Origin: Shewanella psychrophila
Lineage (GTDB): Bacteria > Pseudomonadota > Gammaproteobacteria > Enterobacterales > Shewanellaceae
DNA: 64,000 nucleotides
Assembly (NCBI RefSeq): GCF_002005305.1
Contig: NZ_CP014782.1
Coordinates: forward strand, 2,790,001 to 2,854,000
Direction of reading: 5' to 3'
Position numbers and translations under genes: made by a program. Shown here piece by piece: positions 1 to 9,096 of the stretch (position 1 is the stretch's first letter; every line of letters starts with the position of its first letter). The notes beneath the pieces were generated by a model, which was not told where the DNA came from, searched no databases, and saw nothing but the letters and a program-made list of their open reading frames with translations.

Positions 1-639
1 CACTTTCCGACCATTCACAAGCGTTGCTTGGAATTTGGTATCGATATCACCACTGATCCGATCCCGGTCGTACCAGCCGCCCACTATACTTGTGGTGGCG
101 TGATGACAGACCTTCACGGACAAACCGATCTTAATGGCTTATATGCCATCGGTGAAGTCGCTTATACGGGTTTACACGGTGCTAACCGCCTCGCCAGTAA
201 CTCACTACTCGAGTGTTTGGTCTTCGCCAGAGCCGCAGGTGAAGACATCGAGGGACTACTGCATAAAATTCCTATGCCAGGTACGTTGCCTGCATGGGAT
301 GAAAGTAAGGTATCAAACTCAGACGAGGAAGTTGTCATCGCCCACAACTGGCATGAACTGCGCTTATTCATGTGGGATTACGTCGGTATCGTTCGCTCAG
401 ATAAACGTTTAGAAAGAGCGCTACGTCGCTGCGCTATGCTACAACAGGAGATCCAGGAATATTATAGTAACTTCAGAGTAAGTAACAACTTACTGGAGCT
501 AAGAAACTTAGTTCAGGTAGCTGAACTTATCATTCGCTGTGCCATGGAGAGAAAGGAGAGCGTCGGTCTTCACTACAATATAGATCACCCTAAATCTTCG
601 AATAACCCCACTCCAACCATACTGCAGCCTGACAGCTAA
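1..639 (+). CDS. nadB: L-aspartate oxidase NadB, C-terminal part
   Basis: The reading frame is open from the first base, so this is the 3' part of a gene that begins before the window. NadB is the flavoenzyme that oxidises L-aspartate to iminoaspartate in NAD biosynthesis. The stretch DPIPVVPAAHYTCGG, then GLYAIGE and the HGANRLASNSLLECLV block, are the hallmark FAD/substrate-site motifs of the succinate dehydrogenase/NadB flavoprotein family, and the helical C-terminal domain follows. The stop codon (637-639) overlaps the stop of the convergent ygfX gene. The order nadB next to sdhE/ygfX fits Shewanella. The identification is secure; only the N-terminal FAD domain is missing, because of the window edge. 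Confidence 0.96.
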   Translation, partial: HFPTIHKRCLEFGIDITTDPIPVVPAAHYTCGGVMTDLHGQTDLNGLYAIGEVAYTGLHGANRLASNSLLECLVFARAAGEDIEGLLHKIPMPGTLPAWDESKVSNSDEEVVIAHNWHELRLFMWDYVGIVRSDKRLERALRRCAMLQQEIQEYYSNFRVSNNLLELRNLVQVAELIIRCAMERKESVGLHYNIDHPKSSNNPTPTILQPDS

Positions 640-1103
640 TCCTGCGAATTAGAAAGAAGCAGACGACACAGGTGACGATAACTTGTGTCGTCTAACATAT
701 CAGCCCAAATGATCACTAACCGTCTGCGACCAACACTCATATCTTGGGTGTTGATATAGAAAAAAACCACTAATGGTGTAACGATTGGATTCAAGACCAA
801 GGTGAATTTTTCCATGGCAGTTTCATCCACAGAAGTAAGCTGACTCTTGTCTCCAAAAACTATCCTACCTTCCCCATCACGACCCAAGCTGAATCGACAA
901 TACCAATGTTTTAATTGCCAAAACTGATAAGAGAAAAACGTCAGAGTCAAACACGCAGCGCAATATTTAATACTCAGGTAGATAAGATTATCTAGAGGAG
1001 GCCAGACGAGAAATGAGCTTAAGCAAACACTCGCTAAAACGACCAACGCGAGACGCTGGTCGAAGGAAGGAGTTAGTCTAAAACTATGGCGCCGGTCTGC
1101 CAC
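636..1103 (-). CDS. ygfX: YgfX/CptA-type membrane protein
   Basis: About 155 residues, with two adjacent hydrophobic segments near the N-terminus followed by a basic soluble domain, as in YgfX (CptA), the small inner-membrane protein encoded next to SdhE in many gammaproteobacteria. The frame is open further upstream inside sdhE, but the GTG at 1103 gives the usual short overlap with the end of sdhE and a family-like length, so I chose it; a TTG at 1109 is the alternative. In E. coli YgfX has been described as partner or toxin of SdhE; its physiological role is debated. Its stop overlaps the nadB stop on the other strand. Confidence 0.75.
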   Translation of the reverse strand: MADRRHSFRLTPSFDQRLALVVLASVCLSSFLVWPPLDNLIYLSIKYCAACLTLTFFSYQFWQLKHWYCRFSLGRDGEGRIVFGDKSQLTSVDETAMEKFTLVLNPIVTPLVVFFYINTQDMSVGRRRLVIIWADMLDDTSYRHLCRLLLSNSQD

Positions 1104-1335
1104 GGACAAGTATGACCATCTCGGCCAATTCAGGGTCGGGACACTGTTCATGACCCATAAACCAAGCAAATAACTCAGGATCTTCCCCTTCGAGAAGTCT
1201 GACAAAAATCCCTTTGTTCTTAACTGATAACTGCTCGTAGTGACTCTCGACAAAAGGTTGAAAAAGAACGTCCAACTCAAGCATACCCCGTCGGCATGCC
1301 CATCTCACTCTCGATATTTTCATTGGTTCAGACAC
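1084..1335 (-). CDS. sdhE: FAD assembly factor SdhE
   Basis: An 83-residue protein with the family signature RWACRRGMLELD near the N-terminus and the pattern LLEGEDPELFAWFMG in the middle. SdhE (YgfY/CptB) promotes covalent flavinylation of succinate dehydrogenase and fumarate reductase flavoproteins; the RGxxE motif (here RRGMLE) is the part known to matter. The start is a GTG with an AGGAG ribosome site eight bases upstream; an ATG four codons later is possible. It overlaps ygfX by about 20 bases, so the two are probably co-translated. The length is typical for the family. Confidence 0.93.
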   Translation of the reverse strand: MSEPMKISRVRWACRRGMLELDVLFQPFVESHYEQLSVKNKGIFVRLLEGEDPELFAWFMGHEQCPDPELAEMVILVRGRPAP

Positions 1336-1485
1336 GCATTTGACTCCTAGGTCTCGTTATGGAGCTAGTGTAACCTTAGTTGTGATTTGAGTCGATGAAA
1401 TCACCATTTACACTCAAAAGTTCTGCACCTGTGCACCTATCCTAATCAGTCTACCAGATAAATTTTTTCTGTATCTTTAGCCGAC

Positions 1486-2397
1486 CTATAAAAGATGCTG
1501 AACTTGCGCATCCCGGCCTTCAAACAAGTCGGTGAAATCTGTTTCCAATAGACGCTTTACTGCCGGATGCTGGATCATTCGCTCGGCAAACATGACATGG
1601 TATACCTCTTTAATGTCGGTAGTTTCACCTAACAAGTGCATATCATGGGACAAGATATCTTGTTTGTAGATAGAGGGGGCCACGAAGATCCCTTGCTTGA
1701 AATATCCAAAAGCCTTCATCATGGCCGCATCATCGAATTCGCCAAGAATATTGACGTTGAGTCCATTTTCATCGAACCAGTGATGTAGCTGTTGGCCAAG
1801 GGAAGTTCGCTTGCCCGGAATGAGTAACTTACCTTGCTCTAAGCACTCAGGAAACGGCTTGTCATACTTCTCGGCAGAGAAAAAAGCGACTCCACATTCG
1901 CCTAACTTCTTAGATAAGATCTCAGGGTATTTAAGCGACTCTCCAGCGCAATCAGACAGAATCATATCCAGCTTGTGTTCTCTTAATCTTGTCATCAAGT
2001 TTTCGTGTGTAGCCTCGAAACAGGCCAGATGCATGGACCCATCGCTGGGTACAACCGAAAGTAAGACTCTACTTGCTAAGGCTTTAGACAAGGCATCCGC
2101 AATACCAACCTCGAACAGAATATTCTCATCTTTCTGGTAATTAAGCAGATCTAGCATCTCATAGCTGAGGCTAAACATTTTATCGGCATAACGAAATACC
2201 AGTTCTCCTAGCTCTGTAGGCTCTAGGCTTCGACCCACTCGTTTAAATAGGCTCCCCTTAAAACGAGTTTCGAGAACCCGGATTTGTCCAGTAACAGTTT
2301 GTGGTGTGAGGCACAAAGCCTCAGCAGCTTTCGCCACCGAGCCCTTTTTATGTACCATCCAAAAGTAGTAGAGGTGGTTATAATTCAGATGTGACAT
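1486..2397 (-). CDS. nhaR: LysR-family regulator NhaR
   Basis: A 303-residue LysR-type regulator. The N-terminal helix-turn-helix region (HLYYFWMVHKKGSVAKAAEA, then LTPQTVTGQI) is very close to what I recall for NhaR, the sodium-responsive activator of nhaA. The substrate-binding domain occupies roughly residues 90-300. It lies on the same strand as nhaA with one small secreted-protein gene between them, in the order nhaA, small gene, nhaR. The likely role is activation of the Na+/H+ antiporter gene on high sodium or alkaline pH. The name rests on the N-terminal sequence together with linkage to nhaA. Confidence 0.88.
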   Translation of the reverse strand: MSHLNYNHLYYFWMVHKKGSVAKAAEALCLTPQTVTGQIRVLETRFKGSLFKRVGRSLEPTELGELVFRYADKMFSLSYEMLDLLNYQKDENILFEVGIADALSKALASRVLLSVVPSDGSMHLACFEATHENLMTRLREHKLDMILSDCAGESLKYPEILSKKLGECGVAFFSAEKYDKPFPECLEQGKLLIPGKRTSLGQQLHHWFDENGLNVNILGEFDDAAMMKAFGYFKQGIFVAPSIYKQDILSHDMHLLGETTDIKEVYHVMFAERMIQHPAVKRLLETDFTDLFEGRDAQVQHLL

Positions 2398-2442
2398 ATA
2401 TGCTCTAACCTGATCCCATTATAAATGATAGAACAAGTGTGA

Positions 2443-2826
2443 TCACTTGAGTCTCTGACAATCCATCAAGCTATACATCACCGTATTTAGTGACTCTACA
2501 TCTTGAATCGTTCCGGCAGAGAAAGCTTCAGCGAGTCCGTCAACTAACACCTGCCTATCGGGAATACGGCTCTCACAATAAGTACGGTTAGCCTCTTGAA
2601 AGCGTTTCCCCCCCCTATATTTGAGAGCCCTGGACTCGTAGCTGTCAGTTTCAATTCGCGCCCCTGTTGCATTAGGCTTATACATCATGGCGCCATCTAC
2701 AACGCCTTCGAGGTAGTGTTGACACACCACACTCTCTGTATCCTGATTACAGGCTTGCAATTGCTCGGCCTGAACTGCCCCTATGAATCCAAAACTAAAT
2801 ACTAATGATAGAAAAATGGTTCTCAT
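2443..2826 (-). CDS. Small secreted protein, four cysteines
   Basis: A 127-residue protein with a clear signal peptide (about residues 1-20, cleavage after VQAEQ-like AXA). The mature part has four cysteines (about C26, C35, C85, C123), enough for two disulfides in the periplasm, and is rich in short helical patterns. The size and four-cysteine layout recall the Rap1a/Tai-type immunity fold, but I cannot confirm this from sequence alone. It sits between nhaA and nhaR on the same strand, 39 bases from the nhaA stop, so it may be transcribed with nhaA. The function is unknown. Confidence 0.7.
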   Translation of the reverse strand: MRTIFLSLVFSFGFIGAVQAEQLQACNQDTESVVCQHYLEGVVDGAMMYKPNATGARIETDSYESRALKYRGGKRFQEANRTYCESRIPDRQVLVDGLAEAFSAGTIQDVESLNTVMYSLMDCQRLK

Positions 2827-2865
2827 AATGTTCTCTCCATGACTATTTAACCCGTTGTTTATCTA

Positions 2866-4047
2866 TTATTTAGCGCTATTCGCAGCTTCTTTGGGTAACA
2901 CTTTATCCAACCAAAAATAACCAATGACAGCAGATAAAAGCGATCCGACTAAGATCCCTAACCTTGCAAAATCACCGTAGGCAGCGCCCTCTCCCACAAA
3001 TGCTAGAGATGAGATAAACATAGACATGGTAAAACCGATACCACACATCACAGCCACCGGAGCAATATGCCTCCACCCCATGCCTTCAGGAAGTACGGCC
3101 CATTTAAGTTTTACCGCAATATAGCTAAAAAACAGGACACCCAGTGGCTTACCTAACAGCAGACCTAAGGCAATACCTACTGGCACAGGAGAAAATAGCG
3201 CATCTAAACTCATACCACCTAGATTTACACCCGCATTAGCGAAAGCAAAAATAGGCAAGATGATAAAAGTGCTCCAAGGATGCAGGCTATGCTCTAAACT
3301 CTCCGATGGAGAGGTGCCATCTTTCGCCCTGAGCGGAATACAGAAAGCGATGATCACCCCCGCTAGTGTCGCGTGTACACCTGACTTTAGTACGGCAATC
3401 CAGAGGATCATACCTAGGACTCCATATGGGCCTAAAGCTGTTACCCCTCGCCTGTTTAAACCGATTAAGCCTAATATTGCGATAGCAGCGACAACCAGAC
3501 TCACCATAGACAAATCAGTGCTATAGAAGAGGGCAATAATCACCACAACCCCCAGATCATCGATAATAGCTAATGCGAGTAGAAAAACTTTCAACGCCAC
3601 CGGGACTCGGCTGCCTAATAGCGCCATGATCCCCAGTGCAAAAGCGATATCTGTTGCAGCTGGAATGGCCCAACCTACTTGAGTAACAGGGTCACTGTAA
3701 TTAAATAGCAGATAAACACCAACCGGAAAGACCATGCCACCTATTGCAGCGAAAGTAGGAAGAGATGCCTGGGCTCTGCTCGACAGGGCTCCTTCGAGCA
3801 GTTCACGCTTCACCTCTAGGCCAATCAACATAAAGAAGATTGCCATCAAGCCATCATTGATCCAATGTATGAGCGTCTTGTCAATATCCAGACTACCGAC
3901 TCGGACCTGCATCTCGGTATCTAAGAATCCTTGATATATTCCAGACAGAGGCGAGTTTGCCATTAGCATAGCGAGCAAAACCGCTACCATAAGCAGGATG
4001 CCACCCGCCGATTCCTGGCTTAAAAAATTCTTTATCGCCTTTTCCAT
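2866..4047 (-). CDS. nhaA: Na+/H+ antiporter NhaA
   Basis: A 393-residue polytopic membrane protein that exchanges protons for Na+ or Li+. From the ATG at 4047, residues T132-D133 and D163-D164 fall exactly at the positions of the ion-binding and unwound-helix residues of E. coli NhaA (motifs AIPAATDIAFALG and LALAIIDDLG). I chose this ATG over an in-frame TTG at 4059 because GGAG lies seven bases upstream and the numbering then matches the family. Twelve membrane segments are expected. It probably mediates salt and alkaline pH tolerance, under the control of nhaR nearby. Confidence 0.96.
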   Translation of the reverse strand: MEKAIKNFLSQESAGGILLMVAVLLAMLMANSPLSGIYQGFLDTEMQVRVGSLDIDKTLIHWINDGLMAIFFMLIGLEVKRELLEGALSSRAQASLPTFAAIGGMVFPVGVYLLFNYSDPVTQVGWAIPAATDIAFALGIMALLGSRVPVALKVFLLALAIIDDLGVVVIIALFYSTDLSMVSLVVAAIAILGLIGLNRRGVTALGPYGVLGMILWIAVLKSGVHATLAGVIIAFCIPLRAKDGTSPSESLEHSLHPWSTFIILPIFAFANAGVNLGGMSLDALFSPVPVGIALGLLLGKPLGVLFFSYIAVKLKWAVLPEGMGWRHIAPVAVMCGIGFTMSMFISSLAFVGEGAAYGDFARLGILVGSLLSAVIGYFWLDKVLPKEAANSAK

Positions 4048-4290
4048 AATACGCTCCAATAAACCTTAATGATTTGAGTGTAGCCGAATACAATTATGTT
4101 GAATATTCGCTTCCATCTGCTATTAACATCGGAAATTCCGAGCTATCCAGTGTAACCAGTGAATGACTAGTTATCAACTGTTCAGATAACAGGCAAGCAT
4201 TAATACACAAGATAAACAATATTGTGACTCAAATCACAAGTGCAACAGAGGAGGAAGATGATGAGAATTTATGCAGATAAAATGGATAAT

Positions 4291-4320
4291 GAGTGCTAAC
4301 TTAAAACAAATTTAGCACTC
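4291..4320. repeat. Perfect 9-bp inverted repeat between thyA and nhaA
   Basis: GAGTGCTAA and its exact complement TTAGCACTC are separated by 12 bases. The gap between nhaA and thyA (4048-4371) holds no gene that I can see. The hairpin has no adjoining T-run on either strand, so it is not a convincing intrinsic terminator. It could be an operator upstream of nhaA or a weak transcript end for thyA. Confidence 0.4.
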
Positions 4321-4371
4321 GTTAACTCTGAAATATCAGTGAATTAACACTCAGTTAAGAAAACTTTATGT

Positions 4372-5223
4372 TTAAACAGAAAAAGGGTATTTGATGGCAT
4401 CATGGTGTTGATAATTTGACACTTCAAAGTCATCCATGGTCACCCAGGTCTCTAGATCTTCCAGTGATTTGATATCAGGATTGATAGACAATGAAGCAGG
4501 CTCAAAAGGCTCTCGTTTCAATTGAACATCGCGCATCAAATCTAATTGATCTTCATAAATGTGAGCGTTGACAATTTTATGGTAGGCCATCCCCGGCTTC
4601 TTGCCGGTAATTTGCGCAATTAACGCCAGGAGTGTAAATACCTGAACCTGATTAAAATTCAATCCTAAGGGGACATCACAGGAACGCTGAAAGCTATTGA
4701 GATATAATGTATCTCCCAACAGGGAAAAATTATGGGTGTGCATACACGGGCGTAAGCAGCCCATATGAAATTCCCCCGGGTTATAGAAACTGAGGATCTC
4801 TCCGCGATCATCGACCCCTTTCTTAAGGTTATCAACTATTTTCTTCAACTGATCTATGGTGCCACCATCGGGTTTACTCCACGCCCTTCCCTGAACACCA
4901 TATACCCGACCCATATCATCCTCTCCTTTTCGATGAGGATTATTCAACCAAGCCAAGTTCTCATTGGCATTAGCGTCCCAGGTCTTCGCCCCCAGCTTAC
5001 GGAAATCGGCAGCATTATCATAACCACGAATATATCCCAACATTTCGGCAATAGCCGCTTTCCAAAAACTTTTACGGGTAGTGATTAAGGGGAACTCATT
5101 TTTCTCGACGTTATAAATAAGATCGGCATTTATGACAGTGAGACACCGTTTTCCGGTACGTTCATTCTCAATCCAGGTACCTTCATCGATGATCCGATTA
5201 CAGAGTGCTAAGTATTGCTTCAT
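4372..5223 (-). CDS. thyA: Thymidylate synthase
   Basis: A 283-residue ThyA that makes dTMP from dUMP with methylenetetrahydrofolate. The catalytic cysteine is C160 in LRPCMHTHNFSLLG, followed by the dUMP-binding block FQRSCDVPLGLNFNQ and the C-terminal HDAIKYPFSV ending. The length is near that of longer ThyA proteins (264-290). In E. coli and most Shewanella genomes I recall, thyA is preceded by lgt; here the next gene upstream, only 111 bases away, is a TSUP permease instead. Confidence 0.97.
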   Translation of the reverse strand: MKQYLALCNRIIDEGTWIENERTGKRCLTVINADLIYNVEKNEFPLITTRKSFWKAAIAEMLGYIRGYDNAADFRKLGAKTWDANANENLAWLNNPHRKGEDDMGRVYGVQGRAWSKPDGGTIDQLKKIVDNLKKGVDDRGEILSFYNPGEFHMGCLRPCMHTHNFSLLGDTLYLNSFQRSCDVPLGLNFNQVQVFTLLALIAQITGKKPGMAYHKIVNAHIYEDQLDLMRDVQLKREPFEPASLSINPDIKSLEDLETWVTMDDFEVSNYQHHDAIKYPFSV

Positions 5224-5334
5224 TATGGTTGACCTTAATCTGGAACTTTAAAAATATGTCTATTATCGGTACTAATTCCCGATAAAACCATCCACTCAAA
5301 TTTCAAACAGAGATAGATGAGATTGGAACTAAAC

Positions 5335-6138
5335 TTAAGTTATTGCGAGCTTCACTCCGACAACAACTAACAAGAGTGCAAAAATTCTCTTCAATACTTT
5401 AGTCGGCCAAATACTAGCAGCCTTCACTCCTAAGGGAGCGATCAAGACAGATGTCATAACGATACCTAAGAGTGCTGGCAAATACACATAACCTAAGGTC
5501 CACTCTGGTAAATCCGACACGTTCCAGCCTGAAATGACGTAACTGGCACTGCCAAAAAGTGCGATAAATACCCCTGATGCAGAAGAGAAGCCTATGGCGC
5601 TTTTCATCTGTAATCCACACCAGCTCAAGAAGGGGATTAGCAGAACCCCGCCGCCGATCCCCATTAATGCCGCGATAATGGCAATAACGGTTGATACCGC
5701 AAATAATATCGACGTCGAAGGCATAGGTTTGTCGGCTTTACTAAATCCATAGGGGAAAATCATCTGTACCGCCATACAGATAACAAACACGGCAAAACTT
5801 GTTTGTAGCAAATCTGCGCTAAATAGGCTTGAAATAAAACCAGCGCTTAAGGAGCCCAGTATCAAGCCAGGCAGTACAGATTTAAGTAAAGGCCAGGGAA
5901 TATTGCCCTGCTTATGATGAGCGCGAGCCGAAGACAGTGAAGTTAAGATAATGGCCGCTAAAGAAGTCGCGATGGCAACATGGGGAAGAACGGTCACATC
6001 GAAGCCAACCGATGGCAACAGATATAGGAGTATAGGGACGGCTATTATGCCACCGCCTATGCCTAATAACCCTGCCATGAAGCCGATAACACAACCGAGA
6101 AACAGACAGCTTATGAAGAGCAAGAATAGACTATCCAT
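5335..6138 (-). CDS. TSUP (TauE/SafE) family permease
   Basis: A 267-residue membrane protein with two related halves, each beginning with a glycine-rich helix of the kind GxxxGxLGIGGGxIAVP (residues about 20-38) and ALMGIGGGVLLIPFLSW (about 160-176). This is the signature of the TauE/SafE/TSUP family, whose members export sulfite, sulfonates or similar organic anions. Seven to eight membrane segments are expected. The substrate cannot be told from sequence. It lies between ptsP and thyA, a position I recall for the same family in Shewanella. Confidence 0.88.
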   Translation of the reverse strand: MDSLFLLFISCLFLGCVIGFMAGLLGIGGGIIAVPILLYLLPSVGFDVTVLPHVAIATSLAAIILTSLSSARAHHKQGNIPWPLLKSVLPGLILGSLSAGFISSLFSADLLQTSFAVFVICMAVQMIFPYGFSKADKPMPSTSILFAVSTVIAIIAALMGIGGGVLLIPFLSWCGLQMKSAIGFSSASGVFIALFGSASYVISGWNVSDLPEWTLGYVYLPALLGIVMTSVLIAPLGVKAASIWPTKVLKRIFALLLVVVGVKLAIT

Positions 6139-6252
6139 TAGTATTGAATACGCTCAAGCCAAAAAGTACGCTGCTTATAGAAGAAATACTGATCATATTC
6201 TAAGTGGGAACCTATATTAAAAATGAGCCACAGTTTAAAGCAAAATCTTAGA

Positions 6253-8478
6253 TTAGTTAAGGATGGCCCCAAGCTGTCTTGATTCGAAGTACTCTCTCAC
6301 CAATTCCCTCACCTCCTGACCACTGGTTAGGGTCAACGCCATCTCCAACAGTTCGCTGAGATCGGAATGAGAAACTCGACGAAGTAGGTAGTTAATCCGA
6401 GCTAGGCTACCTTGATTCATACTCAGCTGATCATAACCCATAGCCACGAGCAATATCACGCCGATAGGCTCCCCAGCTAATTCGCCACAAACACTTACCG
6501 GAAGGTGATATTGCCAACAATCAAATCTGGCCCTTTTTAAGGCCCTGAGGATCCCTGGGTGATAACAATCATAAAGTGTGCTCACCCTAGGGTTATTTCT
6601 ATCCACTGCCAGCATATATTGAGTCAGATCGTTAGAGCCTACAGAGACAAAATCGACCCTTTTAGCCACTTCAGCGAGTTGATATAGCAAGGCAGGCACT
6701 TCAATCATTATGCCTATTTTAGGTCTGACTATCTCTTTTCCAAGATCACCTTTTAACTCAAAAAATGCTTGTTCCAGATAGGTTATGGCTTGATCTATCT
6801 CATCTAAGTTACTGACCATAGGCAAAAGAATATGCAACTGATCACTATCGGCTCCCGCGTGAATCATAGCTCTGAGCTGTACTAAGAAGAGCTCAGGGTG
6901 ATCCAGAGATAATCTTATCCCTCGCCAACCCAAGAATGGGTTTTCCTCGTTAATAGGAAAATAGGATAACGGCTTATCACCACCCACATCTAAGGTTCTC
7001 ATCACGACAGGCTTACCGCATGCGATTTCAAGTACCTGACGATACACTTTCACCTGTTCAGATTCGCTAGGGAACCTTTGATGCAACATAAATGGAATTT
7101 CAGTTCTATATAGACCGACTCCGTCGGATCCTTCTGCAATTTCCGACTCTAAGCTACTCAGTAGACCAGCGTTAAGATAGAGGTGTATCCGTTTACCATC
7201 TATGGTTTCAGCCGGAAGAGTTAATTCCTGTGCATATCTGTTTTGTAAGGCTTTTTCAGCCGAGATTAAATTTCTATATTCGGCTATGAGAGGTGGGGCC
7301 GGTGAAACCAGCAATTGGCCACGATTAGCATTGATGATCAATAACTTCTTGTCGATACCTGCAGTCAATACACCTTCGACGCCGATGATCGCTGGGACGC
7401 CAAGTGCTCGAGCTAAAATTGCGGCATGGGAGTTAACACCGCCCTGCTCGGTCACTATGCCGACTAACTTGTGACGGGGAAACTCGGCTAACATAGTCGC
7501 ATCGGCTTCTTTTGTCACTAAGATCACAGGTACATCGGGCTCGAAACCCATTCTTTCCGGTTCAATAAGCAGACGTAATACTCGTAAACCAAGATCTCGA
7601 ATATCTCCGGCGCGCTCCTTTAGGTAGAGATCTTGCATCTGAGTAAACTGATCTATATATCGCAAAGAGACACGACTCACAGCAGAAATAGCACTCCAGC
7701 CCTCTCGAACCTCCTTGATATATTCTCCACCTAGGCTGGCATTATCGAGCAGTAACTGTAGAGCCGAAAATATAGAAACAACTTCGTGATCTTCTTCTTG
7801 CTCGAAGCGCTGAGACAATGAAGAAAGCGTGTCTTTACACGCTTCTATAGCATGACTTAACCGAGTAACTTCAGCCTCGATGTCGGTAATTTTTACTTCA
7901 GGCTGGGATAATTCTATCTGCCCACCTATGACCAGAGCATGTGCTATCGCAATGCCATTAGCAGCAGAGGTTCCCTTAAAATGTAATAAATCAGGTGCTT
8001 CGGCTTTCTTTCGTAGGTTTCTTATTGCCATAGCGAGTTGAGCCGCCAATGTCATCAAGAAAGCTTCTTCGCCCTCACTAAACAGACGGGTATCGGCTTG
8101 CTGAACCACCAAGACACCTAGAATGCGTTTCTGATAGATGATAGGAGCAGCCAAAAATGCCCGAAAGCTTGCTTCCTCGGCTTCTTCAAACTGCTTAAAT
8201 CTAGGATGTTGCTGAGCATCTGCTAGGTTAATAGGCTCTTCTCGCTCTGCAACTAAACCCACTAGGCCTTCCGATAGTGGCATTCTCACTTGGCCTACGG
8301 CGCTGTTTAACAAGCCATCCGTTGCAGAGAGCACCAACTGCTCCCCCTCTAACAGATATATAGAGCAACACTGAGTTGTCATCGCAGTTTTTGTACGAGA
8401 AACGAGCAAATCTAAAGCTGAGTGGAGATCTCGTGCCGCTGCCACGGCCTGTGTAATATCTCTTAGCATCTTAAGCAC
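6253..8478 (-). CDS. ptsP: PTS-Ntr enzyme I, PtsP
   Basis: A 741-residue phosphoenolpyruvate phosphotransferase of the nitrogen PTS. The N-terminal GAF domain covers about residues 1-160; the enzyme I part follows, with the phosphorylated histidine at about H351 in GGVNSHAAILARALG and the PEP-binding barrel motifs EIPFMLHQRFPSE, GWRGIRLSLD and FVSVGSNDLTQYM. The GTG at 8478 has GGGAG seven bases upstream, and its first residues (MLKMLRDI) align with the E. coli start, so I keep it over the internal ATG. It would pass phosphate to NPr and EIIA-Ntr, linking nitrogen and potassium status. It is coupled with rppH upstream, as in E. coli. Confidence 0.96.
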   Translation of the reverse strand: MLKMLRDITQAVAAARDLHSALDLLVSRTKTAMTTQCCSIYLLEGEQLVLSATDGLLNSAVGQVRMPLSEGLVGLVAEREEPINLADAQQHPRFKQFEEAEEASFRAFLAAPIIYQKRILGVLVVQQADTRLFSEGEEAFLMTLAAQLAMAIRNLRKKAEAPDLLHFKGTSAANGIAIAHALVIGGQIELSQPEVKITDIEAEVTRLSHAIEACKDTLSSLSQRFEQEEDHEVVSIFSALQLLLDNASLGGEYIKEVREGWSAISAVSRVSLRYIDQFTQMQDLYLKERAGDIRDLGLRVLRLLIEPERMGFEPDVPVILVTKEADATMLAEFPRHKLVGIVTEQGGVNSHAAILARALGVPAIIGVEGVLTAGIDKKLLIINANRGQLLVSPAPPLIAEYRNLISAEKALQNRYAQELTLPAETIDGKRIHLYLNAGLLSSLESEIAEGSDGVGLYRTEIPFMLHQRFPSESEQVKVYRQVLEIACGKPVVMRTLDVGGDKPLSYFPINEENPFLGWRGIRLSLDHPELFLVQLRAMIHAGADSDQLHILLPMVSNLDEIDQAITYLEQAFFELKGDLGKEIVRPKIGIMIEVPALLYQLAEVAKRVDFVSVGSNDLTQYMLAVDRNNPRVSTLYDCYHPGILRALKRARFDCWQYHLPVSVCGELAGEPIGVILLVAMGYDQLSMNQGSLARINYLLRRVSHSDLSELLEMALTLTSGQEVRELVREYFESRQLGAILN

Positions 8479-8559
8479 TTAGTCACTCCCTATACACCAC
8501 TCAGTTGTTGTTGATTCTATTTAGAAGGCTAGGTTCTTTATACAAGCCGCATACAAGCC

Positions 8560-9096
8560 TTAGCGTCGCCTATTTCTTCTTTTATTACTCTGGCTATTAC
8601 CGAAATGAGATTCTCGAGATTGAAATGGAAGTGCCGTCGGAGCAAATTCCTTCATTGCTTTCCTATATACATCCCGCTTGAAGGACACGACTTGCCTAAC
8701 GGGGTACCAGTAACTCACCCAACGCCAATCATCGAATTCTGGGTGACCACAAGCATTGAGATCGATTGCACTCTCACCACTCTTTAACTGCAGTAAAAAC
8801 CACTTCTGTTTCTGTCCAATACAGACAGGTTTGCTATCTTGCCTAATCAAACGTTTAGGTAATCTGTAACGCAACCAAGAGCGAGTCGAAGTTAAAATCT
8901 GAACATGTTCAGGTTTTAATCCCACTTCTTCATAGAGCTCTCTATACATCGCCTCTTCAGGAGTTTCGCCTTCATCAACTCCTCCTTGAGGAAACTGCCA
9001 GGAATGTTGACCAAATCTTCTTGCCCACATTACCTGCCCAAAGCGATTACAGATAATGATGCCCACATTTGCGCGAAAGCCGTCACTATCAATCAC
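8560..9096 (-). CDS. rppH: RNA pyrophosphohydrolase RppH
   Basis: A 178-residue Nudix hydrolase that removes pyrophosphate from the 5' end of mRNA and so triggers decay by RNase E. The Nudix box spans about residues 38-60 (GGVDEGETPEEAMYRELYEE is its core), and the N-terminal IDSDGFRANVGIIICN is the conserved RppH start. I chose the GTG at 9096 because GGAG sits six bases before it and RppH proteins begin at this point; the frame is open six codons further. ptsP follows 81 bases downstream on the same strand. Confidence 0.95.
   Translation of the reverse strand: MIDSDGFRANVGIIICNRFGQVMWARRFGQHSWQFPQGGVDEGETPEEAMYRELYEEVGLKPEHVQILTSTRSWLRYRLPKRLIRQDSKPVCIGQKQKWFLLQLKSGESAIDLNACGHPEFDDWRWVSYWYPVRQVVSFKRDVYRKAMKEFAPTALPFQSRESHFGNSQSNKRRNRRR

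Noticed and set aside
636..1280. 214-codon version of ygfX
   Set aside because: The first 59 codons lie inside sdhE; the 155-codon form from GTG 1103 fits the family.
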